Part shown: piece after piece, positions 44,477 to 53,334 of the stretch
Position numbering within the stretch: position 1 is the stretch's first letter
How the letters are laid out: every line of letters starts with the position of its first letter
NCBI GenBank assembly: GCA_963790875.1
Contig: CAWBQT010000003.1
Span: 1,772,181 to 1,836,180, forward strand
Direction: 5' to 3'
DNA: 64,000 nucleotides
DNA from: AP-15 sp963790875
GTDB lineage: Bacteria; Pseudomonadota; Alphaproteobacteria; ATCC43930; CGMCC-115725
Notes under the pieces: model-generated
What the model was told of the DNA's origin: nothing
Database searches by the model: none
Seen by the model: the letters and a program-made list of their open reading frames with translations, nothing else
Position numbers and translations under genes: made by a program

Positions 44477-45991
44477 TTACTTCCCAGGGGAGCACAGAGA
44501 TGCTTCGTTCGTGGCCGATGCTTTCGTTATTAGTTGAGGGAATCCGCTCAGGATCGCCTCGGCGCTGTCGAACGTCTGGGCGAGTTCGAGCCCGCCAGCC
44601 GTGATGCGGAACTCCCGCAACGATAAGTCAAAGTCGCTGTCCCGCATCTTGACGACGGAAATCAGCCGCCGAAGTTGCGACCTCAGCTCGACGTACCGCA
44701 GCAAGATCAAGTTTTCGGCGATTGTCGATAGGCCGATTGTTGGCCCCTCGATCGCTCCGCCAATCAGGTATCGTGTTTCTGCCGTGTAGAACGTGGTCGC
44801 GTTGAGCGCGCGCAGTTCGTTCGCCAGCGCTGTCACGAAACGGCCGATCCGATGCGGTCCGTCCGCGGCGATCTCCTCGAGCCCGAGAAGACCATCGATC
44901 ACGAGCCGCTTTACGCGCCGACGCCGCACCGCCTCGATGAGGCGATTGCCGAGCGCGTCCAGGATGTCCTCGGTCGGTGGATGCCAGAGAATCTCCAAAT
45001 GGCCGTGCTCGATGAGGCCGTCGAGCTTGATCCCGATGTCGGCTGCCTTGACCCGCAGGCGTTGCGGCATCTCGTAAAAACCGAAAAGAAGACCAGGCTG
45101 CTGGGCCGAGGATTGCGATAGGAAATGCAGGCCGAGGCTCGTCTTTCCCGAACCCGTGGCGCCGAGCACGAGGGTTGTGGTGCCGCGCGGGATACCGCCC
45201 CCAGTCATCGTGTCGAGCCAGCTGATGCCGGTGGCGCAGCGCTCAGCGGGCCACTCGTCATCGGCCGAGGGACGGGCGAGCAGCGCTTCGATACGGGGAT
45301 AGACGACGATGCCCCGATCCGTGATCCGGAACGGGTGCCGACCGCGCAGTGCGTCGCTGCCGCGGAGCTCGCGCACCTCAAGCGCGCGCTCGGGTCGTGG
45401 CCCGAACAGCACATCGTGAAGCTCGATCAGCCCGTCGGCCATCGTGTGCTCGGGGTGGTACGCTTTGCGACGACCATTTGTCAGAAGTAACGCCGTGCAA
45501 CCTTCCATGGCCATCTGGGCCTGAAGCACACGGATGAACTTCTTGAAATCCCGCTGCGATGCGCTCCACTCCTCGGTCGCAATGAGACCGTCGAGGACGA
45601 GCAGCGTCGCCTCGTGCGTCCGGATTTCGTGCCGCAATAAATTGATAAACGCCTTAGGGCCATCTTCCTCGAGGACGCGGCAGCCATTTATATAGTAAAG
45701 ACCATCGGGAATGCAGGTCAGGTCAAAGAACGACATTGTCTGCATGTGCTGCATCATCCGGTCGTGCGTTTCCGCCAGAAGAGTGACGTAGATCGCATGA
45801 TGTCCAGCGGCGACATGATTGAAGCAGAACTGGTTGCCGAGGATGGTCTTGCCCGTCCCCGGCTCGCCTTGCACGATGTAAATGCCTGCTTTAAAAAAAC
45901 CTCCGCCCAAAATGGTGTCGAGGCCGGGGATGCCTGTAGGCACGCGCCCGAAGGGTGTCCGCCCGTCGGCAGCGGTTGGATTGGCGGCCAT
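44477..45991 (-). CDS. KaiC-like double-domain ATPase
   Basis: 504 residues with two RecA/KaiC domains: domain 1 Walker A GEPGTGKT (42-49), domain 2 Walker A GATGSGKT (277-284), with Walker B-like LLVLDGLIA and RLVIDGLLG. Cyanobacterial KaiC has paired catalytic Glu after Walker A; here domain 1 has LAETHDRM and domain 2 FYEMPQRL in that region. KaiA and KaiB are absent, so this is a signalling ATPase of the type seen in many proteobacteria, not proof of a circadian clock. It lies between a histidine kinase (9-base gap) and a receiver. Confidence 0.92.
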   Translation of the reverse strand: MAANPTAADGRTPFGRVPTGIPGLDTILGGGFFKAGIYIVQGEPGTGKTILGNQFCFNHVAAGHHAIYVTLLAETHDRMMQHMQTMSFFDLTCIPDGLYYINGCRVLEEDGPKAFINLLRHEIRTHEATLLVLDGLIATEEWSASQRDFKKFIRVLQAQMAMEGCTALLLTNGRRKAYHPEHTMADGLIELHDVLFGPRPERALEVRELRGSDALRGRHPFRITDRGIVVYPRIEALLARPSADDEWPAERCATGISWLDTMTGGGIPRGTTTLVLGATGSGKTSLGLHFLSQSSAQQPGLLFGFYEMPQRLRVKAADIGIKLDGLIEHGHLEILWHPPTEDILDALGNRLIEAVRRRRVKRLVIDGLLGLEEIAADGPHRIGRFVTALANELRALNATTFYTAETRYLIGGAIEGPTIGLSTIAENLILLRYVELRSQLRRLISVVKMRDSDFDLSLREFRITAGGLELAQTFDSAEAILSGFPQLITKASATNEASLCSPGK

Positions 45992-46000
45992 GACGGCTTC

Positions 46001-46879
46001 TCACGTCGGCGAAAGCGGAAGGGCCACGGTGAATGTCGATCCTTCGGCCGGGCGACTGGTCACCTGGATTTCGCCATGCATAGCATCGACAAGCTGGCGC
46101 ACCACCCAGAGGCCAATGCCGAAGCCGCCCGGCTCACGCCGGGTGACCGCTCGCTCGAAGGCGTCGAAGATACGCGCCTGGTCTTCTTCCGAAATGCCGA
46201 TCCCCTGATCCCGGACAGTCAATTGCGCCTTGGCACCGCAACGAGCCAACATGATTTCGATCGGTCTGCCGTCGCCATACTTGACCGCATTCGAAAGCAG
46301 GTTATCGGCGATCTGATCGACAGCCAGCTGATCGAGGAGTCCCGATACGTCGTCTTCGATGCTCGGCTTTAGGCAGCAACCAGAGCGTTCGGCACCCGCC
46401 CGATGCCGCTGCACGGCTTGTCGCATCGTCCCGGAGAGGTCCACGATCGAAAGTTCAGTTCGCAGCTTTCCTGCGGCAATGCGCGAGACGTCCAGAAGCG
46501 TGGTCGCTCGCTTGATGTACTCGGCGATCAGACCGGCCAAACGCTCCAGCGCGACGATGATCGCCTCGGGGCACTCACCTCCGGGGCGCCGGCCGACCGA
46601 CAACATATTTTCGGCGTACCCAAGAATCGGCATCATCGGGTTGCGCAACTCGTGGGCTGCGATCGCTATGAATTCGTCGCGCGCGCGCACCGCTCCCATC
46701 AGTTCCGCGACAAGACCTGCGTTCGGGCTCACCGGCGCTATAGAAGGGTGACTATGCGTCGAGCCGTTCTTCAGTTTGACCGGAAGATCGATGGGCTGGC
46801 GACGACCGACGCCGACGGCTCGGGCATCGGCCGGATAGCCATCGTGCAACACGGTCCCCGTGCCATTGCGCGGTCGCAT
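46001..46879 (-). CDS. Soluble histidine kinase
   Basis: 292 residues, no transmembrane helix. The dimerisation helix carries the phosphoacceptor H76 in IAAHELRNPMMPILGY. The ATPase part shows the N box DNLLSNAVKYGDG, G1 VRDQGIGISEED, F box and G2 GFGIGLWVVRQLV. With no recognisable sensory domain, its input may come through the KaiC-like protein encoded next in the operon. First 50 residues look disordered, so a later start is possible. Confidence 0.9.
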   Translation of the reverse strand: MRPRNGTGTVLHDGYPADARAVGVGRRQPIDLPVKLKNGSTHSHPSIAPVSPNAGLVAELMGAVRARDEFIAIAAHELRNPMMPILGYAENMLSVGRRPGGECPEAIIVALERLAGLIAEYIKRATTLLDVSRIAAGKLRTELSIVDLSGTMRQAVQRHRAGAERSGCCLKPSIEDDVSGLLDQLAVDQIADNLLSNAVKYGDGRPIEIMLARCGAKAQLTVRDQGIGISEEDQARIFDAFERAVTRREPGGFGIGLWVVRQLVDAMHGEIQVTSRPAEGSTFTVALPLSPT

Positions 46880-47060
46880 CGCTCCTCTCCCAATAAGCGT
46901 TAACGACTTCTCAAGAGGCTGTCGCAGGACGCGTCAAAAAAACGTCCACCTATGTCAAACCTTGGGGTGAGCAACGCAGGATGGGATCAATTTATCGGTG
47001 ACTGACCGGACGATGCGGCGACCTACGTTTGTAGATGGCGCAGCCTGGGCGCAAGGTCTC

Positions 47061-47228
47061 TTATTGCGCCGGTTGGCCCAGACAATGGGCCGGGACCCAT
47101 TTGCCGTTAGCGTAATCGGCGGCAACCCAGGGCGTTCCCGGCGGGCACCCCTGCGCTGTCGTCGGGACGCACCCCGCCAGAGCCGCGAAGCCGATAAGAC
47201 AGGCGAACATCATCGTGACAAAACGCAT
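47061..47228 (-). CDS. Small predicted lipoprotein
   Basis: 55 residues from MRFVTMMFACLIGFAALAGC: a signal peptide with lipobox LAGC, then a short secreted tail (GTPWVAADYANGKWVPAHCL) with one more pair of Cys. An AGGA lies 6 bases before this ATG. Similar short YXXGXWVP lipoproteins are common in alphaproteobacteria; role unknown. Confidence 0.6.
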   Translation of the reverse strand: MRFVTMMFACLIGFAALAGCVPTTAQGCPPGTPWVAADYANGKWVPAHCLGQPAQ

Positions 47229-47270
47229 GTCCATTCCTTTTGACGGATGCTGTCGCTTTGAGGGTACACC

Positions 47271-47420
47271 GTGCTGCGTGATCAACCCGCCGAATTGCTC
47301 GACCAACTCGATTGTCTGCTCACGCTCGCGGCGTTGACCGTCCTGGATCGCCTCGCCCCGATGGCCCAAATCCGACCGCTCGCGCGATCAGGGAAGAAGG
47401 TGAGCGATTCGCCAAGGGCG
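47271..47420. repeat. Dispersed noncoding-like repeat, copy 1
   Basis: The stretch (gaattgctcgaccaactcga..., then gcgttgaccgtcctggatcg) is related to 51971-52140 in the same orientation at roughly two thirds identity, with LLD(Q/R)xDxLLxLAxLTVLD in one frame. Both lie just upstream of a small lipoprotein-type gene start or end. Origin unknown. Confidence 0.5.
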
Positions 47421-48035
47421 TTCCCGTGGCTCGACGGACCTCACCGATGCCGAGGCCGCTATAAGGTTCGTTCGAAGATGCACCGGTGCCAGCCTCTTCG
47501 CACAGCGTCTTGTCCGCGTGGGGAGCCGATGGCGGGGTGAGACTGAAATCCCCTCGATTGCGCTCGTTGTGTTCGGGATTGCCGCCATCGCCCATGCGGT
47601 TTGAGAGGCTTTGAGATGGGCCGCGGCGGGACGCGGATCGACGATCTCCGCTGGGGATTGAACCGCCGTCGAGTGGTGTTCGGCATTCGTAAAAAGCTCT
47701 CGAGGGTCCGGTTCTCGTCGGCAGAGTGCGCGCATGCGCTCGCCGTGATCCCTTGTGCTGATCAGCCGCGACCGCCGGCCTCATCGAGCGCATCTCACGC
47801 ATCACGATCTGGCTCGACCGCGGAATCACCCGGGGTCCCCGGCCGGCACAGGCGGTCCCCCCGCGATAAACCGACCGGATATCCGTTCGGGAATCGGCAG
47901 AGCCGAAGACGACCGAGCAGCAGATCCGCGATCGCGAATACCCGCGCAGAGAGGTGATCGTCTTAACCGTCGGCACTGGCGCGGTGAGGGTGACGATCGC
48001 CGCGGCTGCTACTGGCGTACCCGTGGATCTCGAAG
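47421..48035. other. Intergenic stretch with no recognisable gene
   Basis: Several open frames exist on both strands, but their translations are Arg/Ser/Pro-rich with no family pattern. It lies downstream of the Rieske oxygenase gene. No convincing gene seen. Confidence 0.45.
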
Positions 48036-49079
48036 CTACTCCGCCGCCAGCCCCACCCGTGCCTCCTCCTCCAATAACCGTTCGACCGTACGCCGCATGT
48101 GCAGGCGAGCGGCATCCGTCGCAATGTCCACCAGTGCGGTCTCGCCCAGCTCCATCAGGCGGAGCTGCTGACCCTCGACCACGGTCTTGTCCTCCAGGAA
48201 CGCGGCGGCGACCTGGGCGAAGAACTGCTCCGTCGCCGCCGGCTCATCCTGCCGAAATCCGTTTGCGGCCGACCAGAAGTAGAAGCAGGAGGTGTCGGTC
48301 TCCGGGGTCAGCCCATGAAACAGCCGGAACTGCAGGGGGCTGCCTCTGGTGTCGCGTTCGCGGTAGGCGCCCGCCTCGGCCGCACCAGTCCATTGCAGCA
48401 CCGAGCCAGGGGCGATGAACTCGAAGCGCTGGCAACGGTCGATGCGGCCCTGAAACCCCGCCGCCATTACGTAGGTTGGCGGTGGCACGGAATTCAGCAT
48501 CCAGCGCGTGAATTTCAGGCCGAGGGGCGTGCGCTCGGTCTGCATCTTTGCCTCGAGATGTTGGGCCGGATTGCCGCCGATGGTGGTGGTGTGGACATAG
48601 CCGAGATGTGTCAAGTCCATCAAGTTATCCACCATCAGCATGGCAGCGGCCTTGATGGGATACACCGTGTGTTTGTGCGGCCAGTTCTTCGTATCGCTGT
48701 GGTAAGGCCAAGGAACGATGGTGGACACATCGGCCTTGGCCGGGTCGCCCATCCAGATCCACACGAACGCGTCCTGCTCCACCACTGGGAAGCTGCGGAC
48801 GCGGGTACGCTCGAGGATGCGCGTCTGGCCGGGGACGCGGACGCAGGCGCCGGAACGGTCGAAGATCAGGCCGTGATAGCCGCATTGCAGGCCTTCCTCG
48901 ACGACCGTTCCCATGTGCAGCGGCGCGCCGCGGTGGCAGCACATGTCGAGCAACGCCGCGATGTGGTTTTGCCGGTCGCGGTAGAGGACGATGGGCTCGT
49001 CACAGATGCGCCGGGCGAGCGGGATCTCGCCGATCTCATCGGCCCAGGCGGCGACGTACCAGGCGTTGCGGATGAACAT
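48036..49079 (-). CDS. Rieske non-heme iron oxygenase (vanillate demethylase VanA-like)
   Basis: 347 residues from MFIRNAWYVAAWADEI, with GGAGG seven bases upstream. The [2Fe-2S] Rieske ligands are C48/H49 (CCHRGAPLH) and C66/H69 (CGYHG). The mononuclear iron site is in VDNLMDLTHLGYVHTTTIGG (Asp, His, His). It belongs to the VanA/PobA-like O-demethylase group that removes methyl from methoxy-aromatics or hydroxylates aromatic rings. No reductase gene (VanB) is adjacent; the reductase-containing fusion at 17981 is too distant to infer a partnership. Confidence 0.92.
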   Translation of the reverse strand: MFIRNAWYVAAWADEIGEIPLARRICDEPIVLYRDRQNHIAALLDMCCHRGAPLHMGTVVEEGLQCGYHGLIFDRSGACVRVPGQTRILERTRVRSFPVVEQDAFVWIWMGDPAKADVSTIVPWPYHSDTKNWPHKHTVYPIKAAAMLMVDNLMDLTHLGYVHTTTIGGNPAQHLEAKMQTERTPLGLKFTRWMLNSVPPPTYVMAAGFQGRIDRCQRFEFIAPGSVLQWTGAAEAGAYRERDTRGSPLQFRLFHGLTPETDTSCFYFWSAANGFRQDEPAATEQFFAQVAAAFLEDKTVVEGQQLRLMELGETALVDIATDAARLHMRRTVERLLEEEARVGLAAE

Positions 49080-49727
49080 CGTGGTTTCCTCCAGCGGCGT
49101 TTTCGCCAGCGGACGAGAGTGCACCGAAGGTTTCAACTCGAAGCGTGTTCCCTCGGTACGCCGCTGCGGGCCGATACGCTTCGGGGTTGCCAGTCCGTTG
49201 TTTGTCTCGGCAACACCGTACCCGGCGGCTGCGTCGATGTCACCGACAAGCGATGCTGAAGCGGTTCTTGCGGGCTCGATCCGTTCGATTACCTCGCCGT
49301 GCCGGTTGCCAACCCCCTACTCAACAAAACCGAAAGTCGAGCTCACCGACGACGAGGCACGGTCGGCCTTCGAGGGGCGGTTCTCGGGGCAGTTCAATGC
49401 GGTCCGCGGCTTCGGCTCGATCACGCTCATCTCCGGACTCGCCGGGCAGCGGGCGAGCCCGAGACGAGGCATCTACGTCGGCGTGGTCGGTGGGATCCGG
49501 GCTTTGCCACTGCACTCGTGCCTACGCCGATCTACCTGCGTATATTGGACATATGTTGGACATCCGGACATCAACGCTGCGGGAGGCACTCAAGTTTTTG
49601 ATTTTTATTGGCGCGTCGGCGCCGACGACGATGAGCACTATTTCTACGCCATGGCCCTCGATCATCCGGGCTTTGCCATGACGGGGAACCGGCCATCGAA
49701 TGGCGCGGCGTGCTGCCGGATAGATCT
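49080..49727. other. Degenerate intergenic stretch with dispersed-repeat copy
   Basis: No intact gene. A plus-strand frame (to 49746) contains protein-like patches, TDDEARSAFEGRFSGQFNAV and TQVFDFYWRVGADDDEHYFY, that may be gene remnants. The second patch is a member of the short repeat family listed separately. Confidence 0.4.
49611..49662 (+). repeat. Dispersed 45-bp repeat, member 1
   Basis: gccgacgacgatgagcac followed by tatttctacgccatggccct. One frame reads GADDDEHYFYAMAL. It is the most diverged of four members found between 49.6 and 54.5 kb. Confidence 0.65.
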
Positions 49728-49780
49728 GGCGTGCCGGTGCCGATGATGATGAGCACTATGTCTACGCCATAGCCCTACAA
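49728..49780 (+). repeat. Dispersed 45-bp repeat, member 2
   Basis: cgtgccggtgccgatgatga, then tgagcactatgtctacgcca and tagccct. Same orientation as the others; lies just downstream of the VapC-like gene end. Confidence 0.75.
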
Positions 49781-49802
49781 ACCGCTGTCCGGCCCTTCCC
49801 CG

Positions 49803-50189
49803 TCACCACAGCCGAGCGACGCCATAGGCGTCAAAGATCTGCTCGTTGGAGATGAACACGAGGCGGTCCACCAACGCCTGTGCAATCAGCATCCGATCGA
49901 AGGGATCGCGATGCGGTCCGGGCAGAGTACCCCCGGCCTGTCCGTGCAGAACGCTGATCGGCAATCTGATGAAGTTCTGATCGGCGATCGTGGCGTCGAG
50001 ATCGGCGACAATGGCGGCAACGCCGGGGAGCCTGCCGAGGCGGTGCTTTGTCGTAATTTCCCAAGCCGAGGCCGCGCTGACGAAAACGTCATTGTTTTCG
50101 TCGGCGATCGCCGTCTGTGCCGCGACGGAGAGTGCCTCGTCCCCCGCGAGCCACCAGAGAAATGCGTGCGTGTCGAGCAGCAGGCGCAC
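49803..50189 (-). CDS. VapC-like PIN-domain toxin
   Basis: 128 residues from a GTG start (the VRLLLDTHAFLWWLAG beginning). The PIN RNase acidic residues are visible: D6 in LLLDTHAFLWWL, Glu in ASAWEITTKHRLGRL, Asp in HRDPFDRMLIAQAL, and a final ISNEQIFDAYG. This COG3744-type sequence is usually an endoribonuclease held in check by its antitoxin. It starts five bases after the antitoxin stop. Confidence 0.9.
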   Translation of the reverse strand: MRLLLDTHAFLWWLAGDEALSVAAQTAIADENNDVFVSAASAWEITTKHRLGRLPGVAAIVADLDATIADQNFIRLPISVLHGQAGGTLPGPHRDPFDRMLIAQALVDRLVFISNEQIFDAYGVARLW

Positions 50190-50193
50190 ACCG

Positions 50194-50424
50194 TTACTCC
50201 CAAGCCGCCAATTCGTCCTCGGGCAAGGGCTGGAAAAATTCAGGGCCGACGCTGACGGTTCCGCGCAGCGTGCCGAACCTCCGTCCTCCCGGCGGCGAGC
50301 GGAATGGCACGAGCTTGGCGATCGGGTCCCTACCGCGGGCCAGCACAATTTCCTCCCCGGCTTCGACGCGGGCGAGAAGTCGCGACAAAGTGGTCTTTGC
50401 CGCGTGTATCGTTACGATTTCCAT
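50194..50424 (-). CDS. Phd/YefM-type antitoxin
   Basis: 76 residues. MEIVTIHAAKTTLSRLLARV then EAGEEIVLARGRDPIAKLVP is the Phd/YefM DNA-binding fold; the C-terminal LPEDELAAWE wraps the toxin. It is encoded immediately upstream of the VapC-like gene and probably autoregulates the operon. The 50424-50460 leader is AT-rich, with a palindrome-like gctaatatgattagc that may be its operator (50436-50450). Confidence 0.9.
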   Translation of the reverse strand: MEIVTIHAAKTTLSRLLARVEAGEEIVLARGRDPIAKLVPFRSPPGGRRFGTLRGTVSVGPEFFQPLPEDELAAWE

Positions 50425-50435
50425 AGATGCTTCCT

Positions 50436-50450
50436 AGCTAATATGATTAG
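50436..50450. promoter_or_regulatory. Possible operator palindrome of the VapC/Phd operon
   Basis: gctaatatgattagc is an inverted repeat (gctaat/attagc around a 3-base centre) 12-26 bases upstream of the antitoxin start, within an AT-rich leader that also contains taagctagg. Autoregulated antitoxins usually bind such palindromes. Inference from position and symmetry. Confidence 0.5.
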
Positions 50451-50578
50451 CTTAGCTAGGAAGTATCTGGGTTGTCAATATTCTCCACGACGACCTCGAT
50501 CGAAGGGGTTATCCGGATCGTGGGACACAGCTGTCGCAGCATCGGTCGTGATCGGATGTGGTGGCGCGTTCTGGCATA

Positions 50579-50632
50579 GGATGGCATGCGGGGGCCGACG
50601 ATGATGAGCACTATGTCTACGCCAGAGCCCCA
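50579..50632 (+). repeat. Dispersed 45-bp repeat, member 3
   Basis: ggggccgacgatgatgagca, then ctatgtctacgccagagccc. Lies in the gap between the antitoxin and the small secreted protein; the remainder of 50461-50837 holds no recognisable gene. Confidence 0.75.
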
Positions 50633-50837
50633 TGATCAGGCTGCGCATGCAGCAGTCTATGCCGCCCAAGCACGATGCCCCGACGAGCGAGGGCGGCGAC
50701 CGGGCGAGGAAGAGATCGCCATGATCGATCCCGAAATGCGGCGGATCGAGAGCGCGATGCGCCCGCTGTCGCCGCAGCACACGACGCTGCCGCATACGAT
50801 ATCGGGCGTGAATACAGCACGCCTTGGAGGCACGGCC

Positions 50838-51122
50838 ATGACCGCTGGCGCGCGGGCGTCCGCCAGCCGAACGTCCCGCATCATCATCGCGGCGACAATG
50901 ATCGCGCTATCTCTTGCGGCACAGCACGCGGCAATTGCCGGCAGCGTTGCCGCTTCCCCGGCGCTGCAGCCGCCGGCCCGCAACCCGCAGCTCCTGACCC
51001 TCAAGGAGCGTCTTGGCGAAAAGTGGACGGACGAGCAGCGCGTCGACAACTGCAATGTGCCGCTCGACAAGCGTGGGCCCAAGCCCCGACCAGACGCTTG
51101 CCCTAACCCCCTTAGTCGATAG
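50838..51122 (+). CDS. Small secreted protein, conserved in Rhizobiales-type genomes
   Basis: 94 residues from MTAGARASASRTSRIIIAAT: a signal peptide to about residue 35, then an exported domain with LKERLGEKWTDEQRVDNCNV and PLDKRGPKPRPDACP. The WTDEQRVDNC...RGPKPRPD pattern recalls small secreted proteins of Bradyrhizobium relatives. The two Cys could form a disulfide. The frame is open to 50586, but the upstream part is repeat sequence. Function unknown. Confidence 0.65.
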   Translation: MTAGARASASRTSRIIIAATMIALSLAAQHAAIAGSVAASPALQPPARNPQLLTLKERLGEKWTDEQRVDNCNVPLDKRGPKPRPDACPNPLSR

Positions 51123-51282
51123 ATCTCGCGAGTATCTTTGCGGCGCACCCCGCCCGAGAGAGCCCGGCTTCAACCGTGCTTTTCTGTCGGCGCCTAAGTG
51201 GTGCATTCTTTTGATTTTGATTCCTCGGCGAGACGGCGACCAGCCCGATTCGGCCATTGCCGGCTCGCAAAGGTCGAAGCGC

Positions 51283-51693
51283 TCATCCTTGCCTCAGTAC
51301 ACTAAAAGTCTCGCGGAAGGCAGCTCGCTTATCGGCGAAGAACATCACTCCAAATTGGCAGATGACACAGTTGAATTCGTGTTCACCAAAGGGCGGCGCC
51401 AGTGCATCGGCCTGTTGCCAATGCACCCGGCACATCCCTGGATGCGATCGCGCGCGGTCGAGCATCGGCAGGTTGAGATCGGTGGCCGTGATGGTCACCG
51501 CCTCCGGCAGTGCATGCACAAGGGCGCGGGTAACCGTACCCGTTCCCGCCGCGATTTCCAGCACGTTTTCGACAGTCATACCTTTCAGCCGCTCAGCAAG
51601 AATCCGCGCATACGGCGCGAACAGCACCGGAACCAGGAGTCGGTCATAAAACTCCGGATACGACCCGACGAAAAGCCGCATAGGTCCCGACAT
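51283..51693 (-). pseudogene. Class I SAM methyltransferase, C-terminally truncated
   Basis: From MSGPMRLFVGSYPEFYDRLL (ATG 51693, with GGAGGA upstream) the SAM-binding motif I VLEIAAGTGTVTRALVHALP, acidic motif II TATDLNLPMLDRAR and motif IV CVICQFGVMFFADK are present. The frame ends at VLRQG after about 136 residues, where relatives continue for another 120. The C-terminal substrate domain is missing, so activity is doubtful. It overlaps nothing downstream. Confidence 0.75.
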
Positions 51694-51740
51694 TGCTCCT
51701 CCTTCGCCGTTGCCAAGGATCACCGGCGGGTCGCTGCGTC

Positions 51741-51950
51741 TCATTCGCGCCGCCCGCGCCTGACCTTGGTCGCATCATAGGCCTTGAGTGGCGGCGGTAG
51801 CTCGGACCGGGGCTTCGGCGGATCGAGCTTCGCCGAGATTGCCTTTAGGGGCGCGAGGGCCGGCGACGGCGCATAGCGGCTTTCGTCGATCGAGCGCCAA
51901 AGAAGCCGGGCAAGGGCGGCAGCCTTGGCGTCGGTCAGGTCAAGATACAT
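51741..51950 (-). CDS. Small hypothetical protein
   Basis: 69 residues: an N-terminal helix (MYLDLTDAKAAALARLLWRS), a middle with LAPLKAISAKLDPPKPR and a basic tail. The pattern LDLTDEE-A-L-x-L-x-x-x-I followed by L-x-x-I-x-A-K-L-x-P is shared with many short proteins of rhizobial genomes. Function unknown. Its stop codon abuts the methyltransferase fragment. Confidence 0.6.
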   Translation of the reverse strand: MYLDLTDAKAAALARLLWRSIDESRYAPSPALAPLKAISAKLDPPKPRSELPPPLKAYDATKVRRGRRE

Positions 51951-51970
51951 GGTGCCATGATAATGGTGCT

Positions 51971-52140
51971 TGCATGCTCCGTAGTCTTTGCGCTGAGTTG
52001 CTCGACCGAACCGATCAATTGCTCGCGCTGGCGCGGCTGACAGTTCTCGATTGGCCGGCCCCGTTGCCGGGAACCTCCATTGCTCGCGCTATCGGGGATG
52101 AGGGGAGCGGATACGGAAGGCCTTCCCATTTTTTGATGAG
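51971..52140. repeat. Dispersed noncoding-like repeat, copy 2
   Basis: Related to 47271-47420 (gagttgctcgaccgaaccga..., then ggctgacagttctcgattgg). It lies directly upstream of the lipoprotein gene at 52184. Confidence 0.5.
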
Positions 52141-52183
52141 CGGTCGAAGAGAGGCCGGATGTGAGCGCACCCAGGCAAAACCG

Positions 52184-52645
52184 ATGCGCAGCTTGAGAAG
52201 TTTCACGACGCTTGCTCTCTTCGCCGCGCTGTGCGCCTGCGCGCCACAGGCACGGACCGACAGGGTCGCGATCCCGAAAATCCCACCGGGCATGGCGCGC
52301 GTTTGGTTCTACCGGGAAGACCTTCCTTATAGCGGCTTCGATCGGCCCTACGTAAAGATGACCGCGGCAGTCGTCGGGATTTCCGAACTCGGCGGTGCCT
52401 TCTATCGCGATGTCGCGCCGGGAAAGTATTACGTGACGGTCAACTCCTACCGTCACTTCATCAATCAGTTTCCGAGTGTCGATCTGTTACCGGGAGAAAC
52501 GGCGTATTTTCAGATCTTCGAAGTGGGAGCCGGCGCCGGAGCATGGAAGAACTATGCACGCCCGTCATACTTCGTGTGGCTGATGCCGGCTACAGTCGGC
52601 GGCGCCGCGGTCGCGCGCAGCCTGTTCTACGCCGGCGGCGACTGA
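52184..52645 (+). CDS. Predicted lipoprotein, DUF2846-like
   Basis: 153 residues from MRSLRSFTTLALFAALCACA; the lipobox cysteine is at about 17 or 19. The mature part MARVWFYREDLPYSGFDRPY, then DVAPGKYYVTVNSYRHFIN matches the beta-rich DUF2846 pattern (R-I-W-F-Y-R, ...V-A-P-G-x-H/Y). A hydrophobic C-terminal LFYAGGD ends it. Role unknown. A decayed relative lies at 53335-53859. Confidence 0.75.
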   Translation: MRSLRSFTTLALFAALCACAPQARTDRVAIPKIPPGMARVWFYREDLPYSGFDRPYVKMTAAVVGISELGGAFYRDVAPGKYYVTVNSYRHFINQFPSVDLLPGETAYFQIFEVGAGAGAWKNYARPSYFVWLMPATVGGAAVARSLFYAGGD

Positions 52646-52783
52646 GATCAGTTCCGACGACAAGCTGCCCGCCTGCAGGATCTGATGCTCGACCGCGCCG
52701 ACACCGAGGGACGGCAGGTGTGGCGACCCATCAGGCAGGCGATCGAGGCACTGCAAGCGGCGCCCGAAGGTGAACCGAACTGA
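52646..52783 (+). pseudogene. C-terminal fragment of a small conserved hypothetical
   Basis: Without a start codon of its own, the frame after the lipoprotein stop reads LQDLMLDRADTEGRQVWRPI then RQAIEALQAAPEGEPN and a stop. The DTEGRxVWxxIxxAxEELQ pattern recalls the end of short rhizobial hypothetical proteins. It is probably the tail of a lost gene. Confidence 0.4.
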
Positions 52784-52817
52784 GGCAGTGGGTTCGGTAA
52801 GGGTTCTTAGGCGTTTC

Positions 52818-53297
52818 TTAGGCGCGATTCCCGCCGACTATCACCGGTTCATGCCTGACCGGAAAGGACACCGACCGGGCGATGAAGCACTTGGCGTGCG
52901 CTGCGTGGTGGAGGCGCTCGGCGAGGTCGGGATCGCTCTCTGGACTGATCGTCACCCGCGGCCGTAGCACGACGCTCGCGAATTGACCCGCGCCGTCGTC
53001 CTCCTCGACCATGACCCCAAGGGCGCGGTCCTCGTATTCCATCACGACAACCCCGGCTTCGGCGCAGAGATGCAGGTACCATAGCTGGTGGCAGGCCGAG
53101 AGGCTGGCGACCAGCAACTCCTCGGGATTCCAACGCGCGGCGTCGCCCCGGAACGCCGGATCCGAAGAGCCCAGGATCGTCGGCTTCTCGGGCGTGCGGA
53201 TCTCCCAATCCCGCGCATAGGCGCTGTAGGTGCTGGTGCCCGACTCGCGATTGCCGGTCCAGACCAACTCGACCTCATAGCGGTGGTTTCGAGGCAT
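52818..53297 (-). CDS. OsmC-family protein
   Basis: 159 residues from MPRNHRYEVELVWTGN. The Ohr/OsmC fold is indicated by WNPEELLVASLSACHQLWYL with one Cys (ACH), the acidic EDRALGVMVEEDDGAG strand and the second Cys in AKCFIARSVSFPV. Such proteins reduce organic hydroperoxides using a Cys pair. The GTSTYSAYARDWEI start fits the OsmC-like rather than the Ohr group. Confidence 0.9.
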   Translation of the reverse strand: MPRNHRYEVELVWTGNRESGTSTYSAYARDWEIRTPEKPTILGSSDPAFRGDAARWNPEELLVASLSACHQLWYLHLCAEAGVVVMEYEDRALGVMVEEDDGAGQFASVVLRPRVTISPESDPDLAERLHHAAHAKCFIARSVSFPVRHEPVIVGGNRA

Positions 53298-53334
53298 GGA
53301 GGGCACCGTGTTGGGTTGTCCGCGACCTACCTTA

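Noticed and set aside
44477..45991. Complete circadian clock
   Set aside because: KaiC-like protein only; no KaiA or KaiB, and many proteobacterial KaiC homologues are not clocks.
48099..49259. 386-codon plus-strand frame opposite the Rieske oxygenase
   Set aside because: Antisense shadow; the oxygenase has complete Rieske and iron motifs.
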